From positions 1 to 60,476 of the forward strand of contig NZ_CANLBK010000007.1 in the NCBI RefSeq assembly GCF_947488835.1: 60,476 nt of DNA, written 5' to 3'. Shown here piece by piece: positions 1-10,864 of this stretch. The notes under the pieces are model-generated. The model ran no database searches and was not told the DNA's origin. It saw nothing but the letters and a program-made list of their open reading frames with translations. The stretch is from an uncultured Marinobacter sp. (lineage in GTDB: Bacteria > Pseudomonadota > Gammaproteobacteria > Pseudomonadales > Oleiphilaceae). Every line of letters begins with the position of its first letter. The stretch's first letter is position 1. The position numbers and the translations under genes were made by a program.

Positions 1-29
1 CACCCCGTCTCAGCGGTGTGTCCCTCGAA

Positions 30-90
30 GGAGATGCGCATTCTACAGACACACGCAGATCTGTCAACGGCCATTTTCATTTAATTTCAG
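30..90 (-). promoter_or_regulatory. Sigma70 promoter of rRNA-operon type, directed out of the window
   Basis: Read on the minus strand, a perfect -35 TTGACA (62-67) is separated by 16 bases from a -10 TAGAAT (40-45). A GC-rich discriminator starting GCGCATC follows. Directly upstream of the -35 is an A/T-rich stretch (about 73-90) like an UP element. A 16-bp spacer, GC-rich discriminator and UP element are the usual features of bacterial rRNA P1 promoters. The transcribed region lies beyond position 1, so the rRNA identity is inferred. Confidence 0.65.
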
Positions 91-175
91 AGAGCTTCGG
101 TTTCCACCTATAAACAGGCCAAAAAAAGGCGAAAACCGATCAAAAATCACACAAACCCAGAGGCGTGTCAGAACT

Positions 176-1027
176 TCACTTGCCAACCTTGGCCGATCGA
201 CGCGACTTTCCCCGAAACAAAGCACGAACAGGCCCAGACAATGCATAGACCAGAAACCCGCTAAACAATACCGTAGCCGGATCCAGTGCTATCACCACGA
301 GAATCAGAACCACAAGAAGTATGGCAGCAAAAGGCACACGACCACGAAGATCGAGGTCCTTGAAGCTGTGATACAGCACATTACTGACCATCAGCACGCC
401 TGAGCCACCCACGACAACTATGGTCAAGAAGGTGAGCCATGCAGCAGGCTCGAACGCATGAAAACACCAAACGAGACCAGCAACACACGCAGCAGCCGCA
501 GGACTGGGCAACCCGACAAAATACTTTTTGTCCACAGAACCAATCTGAGTATTAAAACGCGCAAGGCGTAAGGCCGTTCCAGCTACATAGATAAAGGTAA
601 TAGCCCAGCCAATTTTATCCAGCCCATTCAAAGACCAGAAAAAAGCAACAAACCCGGGAGCAACACCAAAAGCAACCATATCAGCGAGACTGTCATACTC
701 CTCACCAAATTTGCTTTGCGTATTGGTCATCCGCGCTACACGACCATCAAGGCCATCGAGAATCATCGAGATGAATATCGCAATGGCCGCATTATCAAAA
801 ACACCACCTGCAGCAGACACAATGGCGTAAAAGCCAGAGAACAATGAAGCGGTCGTGAGCGCGTTAGGAAGCAGGTATATCCCCTTTTTTCGCACCGGCG
901 CCCCCTCAACCAACTCTTCTTCCACTACCTCGCCAGGCTCGATGTCGCACTCGCCCGCTGAACTGGTAGAAATCTCTGGCTCGGTGGCCGGAGAGCCCAC
1001 TTCTGTATCTTTTCTTTCGTCAGTCAT
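176..1027 (-). CDS. pssA: CDP-diacylglycerol--serine O-phosphatidyltransferase
   Basis: Integral membrane enzyme that makes phosphatidylserine from CDP-diacylglycerol and serine, the precursor of phosphatidylethanolamine. The 283-residue product has the CDP-alcohol phosphotransferase signature: D94-G95-x2-A98-R99, G108, D112 and D116. Several hydrophobic helices follow from about residue 55 to the C-terminus. The first 45 residues are a polar, Glu-rich extension. The ATG at 1027 was chosen over an in-frame ATG at 1048 because GGAG lies 8 bases upstream of it. A terminator separates it from ilvC, so it probably has its own promoter. The pssA-next-to-ilvC order also occurs in pseudomonads. Confidence 0.93.
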   Translation of the reverse strand: MTDERKDTEVGSPATEPEISTSSAGECDIEPGEVVEEELVEGAPVRKKGIYLLPNALTTASLFSGFYAIVSAAGGVFDNAAIAIFISMILDGLDGRVARMTNTQSKFGEEYDSLADMVAFGVAPGFVAFFWSLNGLDKIGWAITFIYVAGTALRLARFNTQIGSVDKKYFVGLPSPAAAACVAGLVWCFHAFEPAAWLTFLTIVVVGGSGVLMVSNVLYHSFKDLDLRGRVPFAAILLVVLILVVIALDPATVLFSGFLVYALSGPVRALFRGKSRRSAKVGK

Positions 1028-1066
1028 TCCCACTACTCCGGAAAGCATTTGGGCGAAGTATATACG

Positions 1067-1090
1067 AAAAACGCGGCCACCCGGGCCGCG
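1067..1090 (-). terminator. Rho-independent terminator after ilvC
   Basis: On the minus strand a 7-bp GC stem (CGCGGCC/GGCCGCG, 1072-1078 with 1084-1090) with a 5-base loop is followed by five T residues. It lies between ilvC and pssA and should end the ilvIHC transcript. Confidence 0.8.
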
Positions 1091-1116
1091 CTTTATAAAA
1101 CCAAGCAGAAATTCGC

Positions 1117-2142
<1,026 letters not shown>

Positions 2143-2198
2143 CTATGATTTGTGATGGCCTTTCAGAAGACCAAATCGTTCGTGATACACAAAACAGC

Positions 2199-2690
2199 TT
2201 AAAGACTCAAAACCTTTTCGCCTCTGGCGATCCCGGAAACCCCCGAACGCACCACTTCAAGCACACCCGACGTTCCAATTGCCTGGACAAAACCATCCAA
2301 CTTGTCGCTGGCGCCCGCAAGCTGAACGGTGTAGACAGAGCTGGTGACATCAACTATCTGTCCCCGAAAAATATCCACCGTGCGTTTTATTTCAGCACGC
2401 TGAGAGCCGGTCGCCTTCAGTTTAATCAACATCAGCTCCCGCTCGATGTGGGGGCCCTCAGTCAAGTCCACCAACTTGACCACTTCAACCAGCTTATTGA
2501 GCTGCTTGGTGATCTGCTCAATAACACGATCCGGGCCCGTCGTTGTCACTGTCAGGCGAGACAGGGTCTCATCCTCGGTGGGCGCCACGGTTAGGGTCTC
2601 AATATTGTAATTCCGCTGTGAAAACAGCCCGACCACTCGGGACAGGGCCCCTGGCTCGTTTTCAAGCAACACAGAAATGATTCGACGCAT
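2199..2690 (-). CDS. ilvH: Acetolactate synthase small (regulatory) subunit
   Basis: Regulatory subunit of acetohydroxyacid synthase; it activates the large subunit and confers valine feedback inhibition. The 163-residue product starts MRRIISVLLENEPGALSRVV, an ACT domain over about residues 3-78, followed by the ALS_ss C-terminal domain. The reading frame extends upstream to 2720, but the ATG at 2690 fits the family and sits 2 bases after the ilvI stop. GAGAGGG at the end of ilvI serves as ribosome-binding site, which suggests translational coupling. Confidence 0.96.
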   Translation of the reverse strand: MRRIISVLLENEPGALSRVVGLFSQRNYNIETLTVAPTEDETLSRLTVTTTGPDRVIEQITKQLNKLVEVVKLVDLTEGPHIERELMLIKLKATGSQRAEIKRTVDIFRGQIVDVTSSVYTVQLAGASDKLDGFVQAIGTSGVLEVVRSGVSGIARGEKVLSL

Positions 2691-2692
2691 GA

Positions 2693-4411
2693 TCACACCC
2701 TCTCCGTCTTGCTGAGCCACATATCTTTCATGCAGCCACGGGCCACTTGCATCGGATATACATGCTCAAAGCGGTCAACCTGGATATCCACAAAAACCAG
2801 CCTGTCCTTCATGGCCAAAGCTTCTTTCAACTTCGGCTCCAGATCTTCTTTCTTATCAATCCGGATGCCCACATGGCCATAAGCCTCTGCCAACTTAATA
2901 AAATCTGGCAGCGACTCCATGTACGAATGGGAGTGACGGGACTCGTAATTCATGTCCTGCCACTGCCTCACCATACCCAGCGATTGATTGTTCAAGTTGA
3001 TGATCTTTACCGGCAGCTTGTACTGGTTACAGGTAGACAGCTCCTGAATATTCATCTGAATGCTGCCCTCCCCGGTAATACAGAGAACTTCTTCATCCGG
3101 GTGCGTGAGCTTGATACCCATTGCCGCTGGCAAGCCAAAACCCATGGTGCCGAGGCCGCCCGAGTTAATCCAACGATTAGGCTTGTCAAACTTGTAGTAC
3201 TGCGCCGCAAACATCTGATGCTGCCCCACATCGGAGGTTACAAATGCATCTCCGTTGGTGAGACGATGAAGCATTTCGACCACTTCTTGCGGCTTGATTA
3301 CATCCGGACTGGTTTCATAGCGCATGCCATGAAACGCGCGCCATTCATCGATCTGCCGCCACCAGGAGGCGAGAGCCTCTGCATCCGGCTTTTCTTTGCT
3401 CTCTTTAACTAGAGCAAGCATTTCTTTAAGAACCGCATCCACCGGGCCAACAATTGGCACGTCGGCGTCTATGGTTTTGGAAATGGACGCAGGGTCAATA
3501 TCAATATGAATAATGCGCGCACCGGGGCAGAACTTTTCCGTTGCGTTGGTTACGCGGTCATCAAACCGCGCACCGACCGCCAGAATAAGGTCTGAGTGGT
3601 GCATCGCCATATTGGCTTCGTAGGTTCCGTGCATACCCAGCCAGCCGAGATGCTGCTTATCACTGGCCGGATAACAACCAATTCCCATCAGGGTATTGGT
3701 AATCGGGTACCCCAATTTGCGGACCAACTCTGTCAGCTGCCCAGAGGCCTTACCCAGAATAACACCACCACCGGCATATATTATCGGTCGGCGCGCCGCC
3801 AACATCATATCAACCGCTTTCTTGATCTGACCTGCATGGCCTCGTATGGCCGGGTTGTAGGAGCGCAGCTTAACCTTTTTCGGATAGGCATATTCGAAGC
3901 GCTCATTGGGCGCTGTCATATCTTTCGGGATATCCACAACAACCGGGCCAGGACGACCGGTCGAGGCAATGTAATACGCTTTGCGGATAATCTCCGGGAT
4001 CTCGGATGGATGACGCACACTGAGGTTGTGCTTAACGACCGGCCGGGAAACCCCCATCATGTCGGTTTCCTGGAAGGCATCTTCGCCAATCAGGGTGGAT
4101 GCAACCTGCCCACATAGAACCACCATAGGGATGGAATCCATGAATGCAGTTGCAATACCGGTAATGGTGTTGGTAGCTCCAGGACCTGAAGTCACAAGCA
4201 CTGTCCCTGGCAGACCCGTTGCACGCGCATAGCCATCAGCCATGTGCACTGCGGCCTGTTCATGCCTCACCAGTATATGCTTGACTTCGTCCTGCCTGAA
4301 CAGTGCATCATAAATATGAAGGGCTGCACCACCCGGATAGCCATAGATGTACTCGATTCCCTGATCCTGCAAAGAGCGGATCAGCATATCGGCACCAGAC
4401 AATAACTCCAC
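2693..4411 (-). CDS. ilvI: Acetolactate synthase large (catalytic) subunit
   Basis: Thiamine diphosphate enzyme that condenses two pyruvates, or pyruvate with 2-ketobutyrate; committed step of branched-chain amino acid synthesis. The 572-residue product has three domains in order: N-terminal pyrimidine-binding domain with catalytic Glu51 ([15 protein letters not shown]), central FAD/nucleotide domain, and C-terminal diphosphate-binding domain with the motif from GEG (447-449) to NLNN. It starts with GTG at 4411, preceded by GAGGG at 10 bases. The start agrees with the family N-terminus [10 protein letters not shown]. First gene of ilvI-ilvH-ilvC. Confidence 0.96.
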   Translation of the reverse strand: MELLSGADMLIRSLQDQGIEYIYGYPGGAALHIYDALFRQDEVKHILVRHEQAAVHMADGYARATGLPGTVLVTSGPGATNTITGIATAFMDSIPMVVLCGQVASTLIGEDAFQETDMMGVSRPVVKHNLSVRHPSEIPEIIRKAYYIASTGRPGPVVVDIPKDMTAPNERFEYAYPKKVKLRSYNPAIRGHAGQIKKAVDMMLAARRPIIYAGGGVILGKASGQLTELVRKLGYPITNTLMGIGCYPASDKQHLGWLGMHGTYEANMAMHHSDLILAVGARFDDRVTNATEKFCPGARIIHIDIDPASISKTIDADVPIVGPVDAVLKEMLALVKESKEKPDAEALASWWRQIDEWRAFHGMRYETSPDVIKPQEVVEMLHRLTNGDAFVTSDVGQHQMFAAQYYKFDKPNRWINSGGLGTMGFGLPAAMGIKLTHPDEEVLCITGEGSIQMNIQELSTCNQYKLPVKIINLNNQSLGMVRQWQDMNYESRHSHSYMESLPDFIKLAEAYGHVGIRIDKKEDLEPKLKEALAMKDRLVFVDIQVDRFEHVYPMQVARGCMKDMWLSKTERV

Positions 4412-4872
4412 GATTTTCTACCCTCTTCTACGAGTGAATAAGCCGGGCACACGCCCGATTGCCTGGTTTCACGGTTACCCTGCTTCTTTTGAAAGCGGAA
4501 CCGGCTGCTCCACACCTTGTTAAGAGGTTGTCTCCTGGCCAGCCGCCCTCCTGAGGGTTGCGGAGAACGGCCAATCAACGGGTTGCACGTAAGCAACAAC
4601 CATTCCGCGGCAGATGCGCGGCACGCTCAGTGTGGTAAATAACAGGGGATACTTGCACGGGATTGCCTGCCGTTAACCCCAGTCTTCAGGCAATCTGTAA
4701 TTCTGACAGCGCTAAACTCCCTGTCAATAGCCACAGTTGCATTCTGTACCCATTGTGTTGGATGCTCTGCATTAAATATTCAGAACTCAGGTGCGGAGTT
4801 TTGAACCAGGCGGAAGAAAATTCCTCCCACAGGTGGCATGATAGGCGCACGTAAAACACAACGAGTAGAGCC
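4412..4872. other. Intergenic region between divergent ilvI and DUF4124 gene
   Basis: This 461-bp region should carry the ilvIHC promoter and leader as well as the promoter of the rightward gene. I see a perfect 9-bp inverted repeat, GATTGCCTG (4661-4669) with CAGGCAATC (4687-4695), 17 bases apart, which could be an operator. There is also a small hairpin (CGGGC/GCCCG, 4443-4456) in the ilvI leader, without a T tract. I do not see a convincing leader peptide or a classic attenuator, and no confident promoter hexamers. Confidence 0.5.
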
Positions 4873-5337
4873 ATGAACCGAAAAACCCTGATGCTGACAT
4901 TATTAATCGCCGTAGCACCCAGCATGTCAATGAGTGCCTCTGTGTATAAATGGACGGACGACAATGGCGTTACCCATTATGGCGATCGTCAGCCGGTAGG
5001 AGCCAATTCTGAGACGGTCAATGTTCGTTCTGGCACCTCCTCTGGATCCGACAGCGGCCGGAGCAGCCCGCAGCAGCGCCTGGACGAACTGCAAGAGCAA
5101 CAGCAGAAGAAGACCGACCGGGAAGATGAGACCGCGGTTGAAACGGCTCGCCGTAAACAGCGTGAGGCAAATTGCGAAACTGCCCGCGCAAATCTCAACG
5201 TCATTGAGAGCAACGCGCGTATTCGGGTCGAAGAAGATGGCGAGCAGCGCTACCTCGCACCTGAAGAAATCGCTGAACAAAAAGTGAAGTTTGAAGAAGT
5301 TGTCGCCGAGAACTGCGGCCCTGAGACGCAACAATAA
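4873..5337 (+). CDS. DUF4124 domain-containing periplasmic protein
   Basis: Small secreted protein of 154 residues, function unknown. An N-terminal signal peptide (about residues 1-22, ending SMSA) is followed by the DUF4124 pattern SVYKWTDDNGVTHYGDRQP. A central low-complexity, Gln/Glu-rich segment of about residues 65-105 is probably coiled coil. Two cysteines (in ANCETA and ENCGPE) could form a disulfide. DUF4124 proteins are common in gammaproteobacteria, often as single genes. It is divergent from ilvI and convergent with clpB, so context gives no hint of its role. Confidence 0.85.
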   Translation: MNRKTLMLTLLIAVAPSMSMSASVYKWTDDNGVTHYGDRQPVGANSETVNVRSGTSSGSDSGRSSPQQRLDELQEQQQKKTDREDETAVETARRKQREANCETARANLNVIESNARIRVEEDGEQRYLAPEEIAEQKVKFEEVVAENCGPETQQ

Positions 5338-5368
5338 GCCTCAAACACGAACGCAATCCCAAGAAAGC

Positions 5369-5404
5369 AAAAAGTGGGCGAAGCCCAAGCCTCACCCACT
5401 TTTT
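5369..5404. terminator. Bidirectional terminator between DUF4124 gene and clpB
   Basis: Perfect 10-bp inverted repeat AAAAAGTGGG (5369-5378) with CCCACTTTTT (5395-5404). The A and T runs at both ends let it serve the two convergent genes. The loop holds a second short GGGC/GCCC pairing. Confidence 0.75.
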
Positions 5405-5417
5405 CTCTAGCCTTTAA

Positions 5418-7994
5418 TCAAGCCTTTTCGAATACCAGCACACTGCCATCCGCCGTGGTACGAATAGTGTCACCAGAAACAAAATCTCCGCGCAACAATC
5501 TTTGCGCCAACGGGTTTTCAATCATCCGCTGAACAGCTCTCTTCAGCGGCCGAGCTCCGTATACCGGGTCGTAGCCGACTTCGCCCAGAAGATTCATCGC
5601 AGCGTCATCCAGCTCCAACTTCACGCCCTGTTCCTGCAGGCGCCTGTTGAGTATCTCAACCTGAATTTTGGCGATTCCATGAATCTGGTCTCCAGCAAGA
5701 GGATGGAATACAACCACTTCATCCACACGGTTAATAAACTCCGGCCGGAAGTGGGTTCCCACTTCCTCCATAACTGCCGTCTTCATGGCCTCGTAATTCT
5801 CAGCTCCCGCTTTTTGCTGAATAATGTCCGAGCCCAGATTAGACGTCATCACAATAACCGTATTGCTGAAATCCACCGTTCTACCTTGGCCGTCAGTAAG
5901 TCGGCCATCATCGAGCACCTGGAGCAGTATGTTGAAAACATCCGGATGCGCTTTCTCAACCTCATCCAATAGAAGTACGGAATAGGGGCGACGACGAACG
6001 GCTTCGGTAAGGTAGCCACCCTCCTCATAACCCACATATCCCGGGGGCGCGCCAATCAGACGGGCAACGGAATGCTTCTCCATAAACTCCGACATATCGA
6101 TTCGCACCATAGCGTCGTCAGTATCGAAGAGAAATGAAGCGAGCGCCTTACAGAGCTCGGTTTTGCCAACCCCAGTCGGCCCAAGGAACAGGAAGGAGCC
6201 ATTAGGCCGCTGCGGATCCGCCAAACCAGCCCGAGAGCGGCGCACTGCATTCGATACCGCCTCTACAGCTTCACTTTGACCAATCACCCGCTTGTGCAGG
6301 GCCTCTTCCATTCGCATCAACTTATCACGCTCGCCCTCCAGCATTCTGGAGACCGGAATACCTGTCCACTTGGAGACCACCTCCGCAATCTCCTCGTCGG
6401 TAACGCGGTTCCGCAGTAGTTTCATCTCCATCATTTCTGCTTGGCTTGCCATATCGAGCTGACGCTCCAACTCTGGAATGCGTCCATACTGAAGCTCAGA
6501 CATTTTGCCCAGATCACCGGCTCGTCGAGCGGTTTCCAGATCAATACGAGCCTGCTCGAGCTGACTCTTTATTTTCTGGGAGCCATGCAATGCAGCCTTT
6601 TCAGTGTTCCAGATTTCCTCAAGATCCGCGTACTCGCGCTCCACGCCTCCAATAACACTGGAAAGCTCTTCCAGGCGTTTTTTTGAAGCCGCATCGGTCT
6701 CGTTTTTTAGCGCCTCCCGCTCAATCTTAAGCTGGATCAAGCGGCGCTCAAGGCGGTCCAGGGGTTCTGGTTTGGAGTCCATTTCCATACGAATCTGGCT
6801 AGCTGCCTCATCGATCAGATCAATGGCTTTATCCGGCAACTGGCGATCGGTGATGTAGCGCTGAGACAGCTTGGCGGCAGCAATAATCGCTCCATCCGTC
6901 ACTTCGACGCCGTGGTGTACTTCGTAGCGCTCCTTAAGCCCACGGAGAATCGCGACGGTGTCTTCCTCATTCGGCTCATTCACCAACACTTTCTGAAAGC
7001 GGCGCTCAAGGGCCGCGTCTTTTTCAATGTTCTCACGGTATTCATTCAGCGTAGTGGCGCCCACGCAATGCAGTTCGCCTCTGGCTAGCGCCGGCTTAAG
7101 CATGTTGCCCGCGTCCATAGAGCCTTCCGCTTTACCTGCACCCACCACCGTATGGATTTCATCGATGAACAGAATGATCTGACCTTCCTGTTTGGCAAGT
7201 TCATTCAGTACCGCCTTCAATCGCTCCTCAAACTCGCCCCGGAACTTTGCGCCAGCTATGAGCGATCCCATATCCAGAGACAGCACCCGCTTGTTTTTCA
7301 AACCTTCGGGTACTTCGCCGTTTACGATCCGTTGGGCCAAACCTTCGGCAATGGCAGTTTTACCAACGCCCGGCTCACCGATAAGTACCGGGTTGTTTTT
7401 ACGGCGACGCTGCAGCACCTGAATGGTGCGGCGTATTTCGTCGTCACGACCAATCACCGGATCAAGCTTGCCGGCTTCAGCCCGCTCGGTCAGGTCAATT
7501 GTATATTTGGAGAGAGCCTGACGACTTTCCTCTGCACCCGCATCATCCACAGTTTCACCACCTCGAACGGCATTAATAGCTTTTTCCAGCGCGGCCTTAT
7601 CGACGCCCTGCTCACGCAAAACACGACCAAGCGTGCCACGGTCGTCCAGCGCGGCCAAAAGCATCAATTCACTGGAGATAAACTGGTCTTTCCGCTGCTG
7701 CGCCAATTTATCGGCAATATTGAACAGGCGCCCCATATCGTTAGACATAGCGACATCGCCTGCACTGCCGCTCACTTCAGGCAGGTTCTCTATTTCCTGC
7801 GCGACAACCATACGCACACGACCAGGTTCAGCGCCTGCCTGCTTCAGAAGCGGCTTAATGGAACTGCCTTGCTGATCCAGCATGGCCTGCATCAGATGCA
7901 AAGGTTCAATAAAGTTATGATCTTTGCCAACAGCCAGTGACTGCGCGTCAGCCAGTGCGGTTTGTAAAAGACTGGTGAGTTTGTCGATTCTCAT
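5418..7994 (-). CDS. clpB: ATP-dependent disaggregase ClpB
   Basis: Hexameric AAA+ chaperone that, with DnaK, extracts and refolds proteins from heat-induced aggregates. The 858 residues match the family. Order of parts: Clp N-domain (1-145), AAA1 with Walker A GEPGVGKT (206-213), a middle coiled-coil domain (about 410-530), AAA2 with Walker A GPTGVGKT near residue 605, and the D2-small domain ending ALIGNED as in ClpB rather than ClpA (no ClpS/ClpP loop seen). A heat-shock sigma-32-like promoter lies upstream at 8064-8091. Gene order clpB-pgeF-rluD-bamD is conserved in pseudomonads. Confidence 0.96.
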   Translation of the reverse strand: MRIDKLTSLLQTALADAQSLAVGKDHNFIEPLHLMQAMLDQQGSSIKPLLKQAGAEPGRVRMVVAQEIENLPEVSGSAGDVAMSNDMGRLFNIADKLAQQRKDQFISSELMLLAALDDRGTLGRVLREQGVDKAALEKAINAVRGGETVDDAGAEESRQALSKYTIDLTERAEAGKLDPVIGRDDEIRRTIQVLQRRRKNNPVLIGEPGVGKTAIAEGLAQRIVNGEVPEGLKNKRVLSLDMGSLIAGAKFRGEFEERLKAVLNELAKQEGQIILFIDEIHTVVGAGKAEGSMDAGNMLKPALARGELHCVGATTLNEYRENIEKDAALERRFQKVLVNEPNEEDTVAILRGLKERYEVHHGVEVTDGAIIAAAKLSQRYITDRQLPDKAIDLIDEAASQIRMEMDSKPEPLDRLERRLIQLKIEREALKNETDAASKKRLEELSSVIGGVEREYADLEEIWNTEKAALHGSQKIKSQLEQARIDLETARRAGDLGKMSELQYGRIPELERQLDMASQAEMMEMKLLRNRVTDEEIAEVVSKWTGIPVSRMLEGERDKLMRMEEALHKRVIGQSEAVEAVSNAVRRSRAGLADPQRPNGSFLFLGPTGVGKTELCKALASFLFDTDDAMVRIDMSEFMEKHSVARLIGAPPGYVGYEEGGYLTEAVRRRPYSVLLLDEVEKAHPDVFNILLQVLDDGRLTDGQGRTVDFSNTVIVMTSNLGSDIIQQKAGAENYEAMKTAVMEEVGTHFRPEFINRVDEVVVFHPLAGDQIHGIAKIQVEILNRRLQEQGVKLELDDAAMNLLGEVGYDPVYGARPLKRAVQRMIENPLAQRLLRGDFVSGDTIRTTADGSVLVFEKA

Positions 7995-8063
7995 GAATTC
8001 GTTTCCCCGACTTGTTCAGCGAATGCGATCAGTAATTGCACATTCGGTTAGCATTGGAAACTA

Positions 8064-8091
8064 ATGTAGGGACTATTGGGGGAAGTTCAAG
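8064..8091 (-). promoter_or_regulatory. Candidate sigma-32 (RpoH) promoter of clpB
   Basis: On the minus strand CTTGAA (8086-8091) and CCCTACAT (8064-8071) are 14 bases apart. This resembles the heat-shock consensus CTTGAA, 13-15 bases, CCCCATNT, with two mismatches in the -10. It lies about 70 bases before the clpB start, and clpB is a classic RpoH target. Confidence 0.55.
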
Positions 8092-8128
8092 GCCATTACA
8101 ATCCAAATCGTCAGAAAATTGACGGAGC

Positions 8129-8896
8129 TCAGATTTTCCAAATAGCGGTGGCCATACGGCCAGTCTTGCCATCGCGGCGATAGGAATAAAAACGCTGCTT
8201 ATCGGTGACCGTGCAAAAGCCACCGCCATATAGCTTTGCAACACCCATCTTTTGTAGGCGCTGCCGGGCAAGCAGATATATATCTGCCATGTAATGGCCC
8301 TCTCGAGCACCCACGGAACTGAACGCAATTTCGGCTTCTGGATCATGAGCCATAAACGCCGCTTTCACTTCTGGGCCTACCTCAAATGCCTCTGGGCCTA
8401 TAGCTGGCCCCAGCCAAGCCATCAAGGTATTGCTGGGTGCGCCCATTTCAGACACCAGTTTTTCCAGAATACCGCTACTCAGACTTCGCCAGCCCGCGTG
8501 GGCCGCTGCCACAGTGGCGCCATCATGGTCGCAGAGAATGACGGGCAAACAATCTGCCGTAAGAATAGTGCAGGCAATATTAGGCGCTTGAGTCCAGCTT
8601 GCATCCGCATCCGGAATATTGGCAGTCGCTGCGGAAGGCAGGCAGACAACGTCAGTACCATGAACCTGGTTCAACCACCCGAAAGCTTCCGTCGGAAGCT
8701 TGCAGGCACGAGCCAGCCCCAAACGATTTTCCGCCACGTGTGCAGGCACATCGCCTACATGCGCCGCAAGGTTCATGCTGGCCCAAGGCGGCATGCTGAC
8801 CCCGCCCAACCGGGTAGTGCACACTGCACGGATATTAGAAGGAGCAGGCCAATCCGGACGGATTAGCGTCATCTCTGAAACTCTACTAGAACTCAT
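8129..8896 (-). CDS. pgeF: Peptidoglycan editing factor PgeF (YfiH family, Cu-oxidase_4)
   Basis: Member of the YfiH/PgeF family. In E. coli PgeF removes wrongly incorporated L-serine from peptidoglycan precursors; older annotations call the family multicopper polyphenol oxidase or laccase-domain protein. The 255-residue product has the conserved motifs TADCLPVILCD and AHAGWRSLSSGI, which carry the Cys and His metal ligands, and a C-terminal YSYRRDGKTGRMA. The ATG at 8896 overlaps the end of rluD by 11 bases; an internal ATG at 8872 is an alternative start. The rluD overlap suggests translational coupling. Confidence 0.9.
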   Translation of the reverse strand: MSSSRVSEMTLIRPDWPAPSNIRAVCTTRLGGVSMPPWASMNLAAHVGDVPAHVAENRLGLARACKLPTEAFGWLNQVHGTDVVCLPSAATANIPDADASWTQAPNIACTILTADCLPVILCDHDGATVAAAHAGWRSLSSGILEKLVSEMGAPSNTLMAWLGPAIGPEAFEVGPEVKAAFMAHDPEAEIAFSSVGAREGHYMADIYLLARQRLQKMGVAKLYGGGFCTVTDKQRFYSYRRDGKTGRMATAIWKI

Positions 8897-9863
8897 CGCT
8901 CTCCAGATCCTTTACATGCTTGCGCAACGCGGCTAACAAGCCTAAGAAATCTTCTGGCAAGGGCACTTCCCAGCTCAGGATCTCTCCGGTTTCCGGATGC
9001 TCCAGCGTGAGCTGTCGCGCATGCAGTGCCTGCCGATGAAATGCGGAGAGCACTTGGCGCAGTTCTTCGGTTGTGCCCTTTGGCAGTCGCAAGCGGCCGC
9101 CATAAAGAGGATCACCCACCAGCGGGTGCTTCACATGAGCCATGTGCACTCGAATCTGATGCGTGCGACCGCTTTCAAGCTTGCAGCGCACATGAGTGTG
9201 AGCCGCAAAACGCTCAATCAGACGATAATGGGTTACCGCTGCCTTACCGCTTTTGACGACCCCCATTTTCTTTCGCTCATGGGGGTGACGACCAATGGGC
9301 GCATCCACTGTGGCGCCACCGGTGAGGGTACCAACAACTACCGCCTCGTACTCCCGCCCCATGCTGCGGGTTTGCAGCTGATCAACCAGCGATGTATGGG
9401 CGATCAGGCTGCGGGCAACAACCATAACTCCTGATGTGTCCTTATCAAGACGATGGACGATGCCGGCTCTGGGAAGATTTTCCACCTCTGGGGCATAGTT
9501 CAGAAGCGCATTTACCAAGGTGCCATCGGCGTGCCCTGCTGCAGGGTGCACCACCAGACCAGCAGGCTTATTAATCACAAGCAAGTGCTCGTCTTCATAG
9601 ACAATATCCAGGCTGATGGCTTCCGCCTGCCAGGTAACCTGGGCTTCAGGCTCTGCGTCCAGCTCTATCCGGTCGCTGAGCATCACTTTGTCTTTCGGCC
9701 TTCGAACTTCTCCATTTACTGTTAACGCACCGCTGCGAATCCACGATTGCAGGCGCGAGCGTGAGTGTTCAGGCATAAGCTCTGCCACGGCCTGGTCCAG
9801 GCGCCGATCACTCAGCGCGGACGGCACAGCAAAACTGGCAACAATTCGATTTTCAGATGACAT
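8886..9863 (-). CDS. rluD: 23S rRNA pseudouridine(1911/1915/1917) synthase
   Basis: Converts three uridines of helix 69 of 23S rRNA to pseudouridine during 50S maturation. The 325-residue product has an N-terminal S4 RNA-binding domain (about 18-80, SRSRLQSWIRSGALTVNG) and the RluA-type catalytic domain with the catalytic Asp in HRLDKDTSGVMVVA. The motif GRTHQIRVH, typical of the family, is present. Length and synteny (rluD next to bamD, divergent) fit RluD better than RluA or RluC. First gene of the rluD-pgeF pair. Confidence 0.94.
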   Translation of the reverse strand: MSSENRIVASFAVPSALSDRRLDQAVAELMPEHSRSRLQSWIRSGALTVNGEVRRPKDKVMLSDRIELDAEPEAQVTWQAEAISLDIVYEDEHLLVINKPAGLVVHPAAGHADGTLVNALLNYAPEVENLPRAGIVHRLDKDTSGVMVVARSLIAHTSLVDQLQTRSMGREYEAVVVGTLTGGATVDAPIGRHPHERKKMGVVKSGKAAVTHYRLIERFAAHTHVRCKLESGRTHQIRVHMAHVKHPLVGDPLYGGRLRLPKGTTEELRQVLSAFHRQALHARQLTLEHPETGEILSWEVPLPEDFLGLLAALRKHVKDLESDEF

Positions 9864-10018
9864 TCAGCCCCCAGGGCCTGTGAGTGTTATGTTTTGATCA
9901 GTATATTGGAAATAGTCGGCGCGCGCGCTCTACATGTATTCACATGAGGCTGCACATAAGGCGAGATCCCCGCTACAATGGCGCCCTTGAATTTATCGAC
10001 ATTATACGGGATTCCGGC

Positions 10019-10852
10019 ATGAGATCAGGTGTTCGTTTACTGCTACTTTCTACACTGGTTGTCTTGATCAGTGCCTGCGCCTCCAAGGGGCCAGAGGAAG
10101 TGCTTCCGGAAAAAACCTATTACGACAATGCCCGCCAGGCAATGAACTCTGGCAACTTCAACGAAGCCGAGCAAAATCTTGACTCCCTGGAGACCTACTA
10201 CCCTTTCGGCCGATACGCCGAACAGGCCCAGCTTGACCTTATCTATGCCCGCTACCAAAACCTTGATCTTGAAGGTTCCCGCGCCGCAGCAGACCGCTTC
10301 CTACGCCTGAACCCTCAAAGTGACCACGCAGATTATGCTCTGTACATGCGCGGGCTCGCTTCCTATAACCTCGATATCGGCCTGGCAGCACGGTATTTCT
10401 CGATTGATGTTGCAGCTCGGGATGCTGGGGAGCAACTACAGTCCTTTCGTGATTTTAGTGAGCTGTTGAACCGTTACCCTGAAAGCGAATACGCGGCAGA
10501 TGCAAGGCAACGCATGATCGCCGTACGCAACCGCATGGCGGAGCTGGAGCTGCACGCAGCACGCTATTACATCAAGCGGGAAGCTTATGTGGCAGCTAAC
10601 AATAGGGCACGCTACATCGTAGAGAACTACCCTACATCACCTGCAGTTGAAGATGCTTTGATAGTCCTGGCAGAAACCTTTGACTTCCTTAAGTTCAAAA
10701 AAGGCTCTCAAGATGCTGTAGCACTGCTTCGCCAGAACTTCCCCGAAAGCGACGCCTTCAACAGCGATGGCGAGTTTGAAGCCAACCTGCTGAAGCGAGA
10801 AAACCGCTCACTCTCCAGCGTGGTTACCTTCGGGATCCTGGGCGACGAATAA
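10019..10852 (+). CDS. bamD: Outer membrane protein assembly factor BamD (lipoprotein)
   Basis: Essential lipoprotein of the BAM complex, which inserts beta-barrel proteins in the outer membrane. The start is the ATG at 10019, giving a signal peptide with lipobox LISAC and lipidated Cys20; the open frame continues upstream to 9884 but that part has no signal-peptide character. The 277-residue protein consists of TPR repeats, for example YYDNARQAMNSGNFNEAEQ and FGRYAEQAQLDLIYARY. It ends ILGDE. Divergent from rluD and convergent with nadE, only 12 bases away. Confidence 0.95.
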   Translation: MRSGVRLLLLSTLVVLISACASKGPEEVLPEKTYYDNARQAMNSGNFNEAEQNLDSLETYYPFGRYAEQAQLDLIYARYQNLDLEGSRAAADRFLRLNPQSDHADYALYMRGLASYNLDIGLAARYFSIDVAARDAGEQLQSFRDFSELLNRYPESEYAADARQRMIAVRNRMAELELHAARYYIKREAYVAANNRARYIVENYPTSPAVEDALIVLAETFDFLKFKKGSQDAVALLRQNFPESDAFNSDGEFEANLLKRENRSLSSVVTFGILGDE

Positions 10853-10864
10853 AAACTCGCTCTT

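Noticed and set aside
4443..4456. Small hairpin before ilvI as a terminator
   Set aside because: Stem of five pairs without a T tract.
4381..4599. 72-codon open frame upstream of ilvI as a leader peptide
   Set aside because: It overlaps the ilvI start, has no run of Ile, Val or Leu codons typical of attenuation peptides, and no T-tailed hairpin follows.
9884..10018. Upstream extension of bamD
   Set aside because: No signal-peptide character and no family match; the lipoprotein signal begins at 10019.
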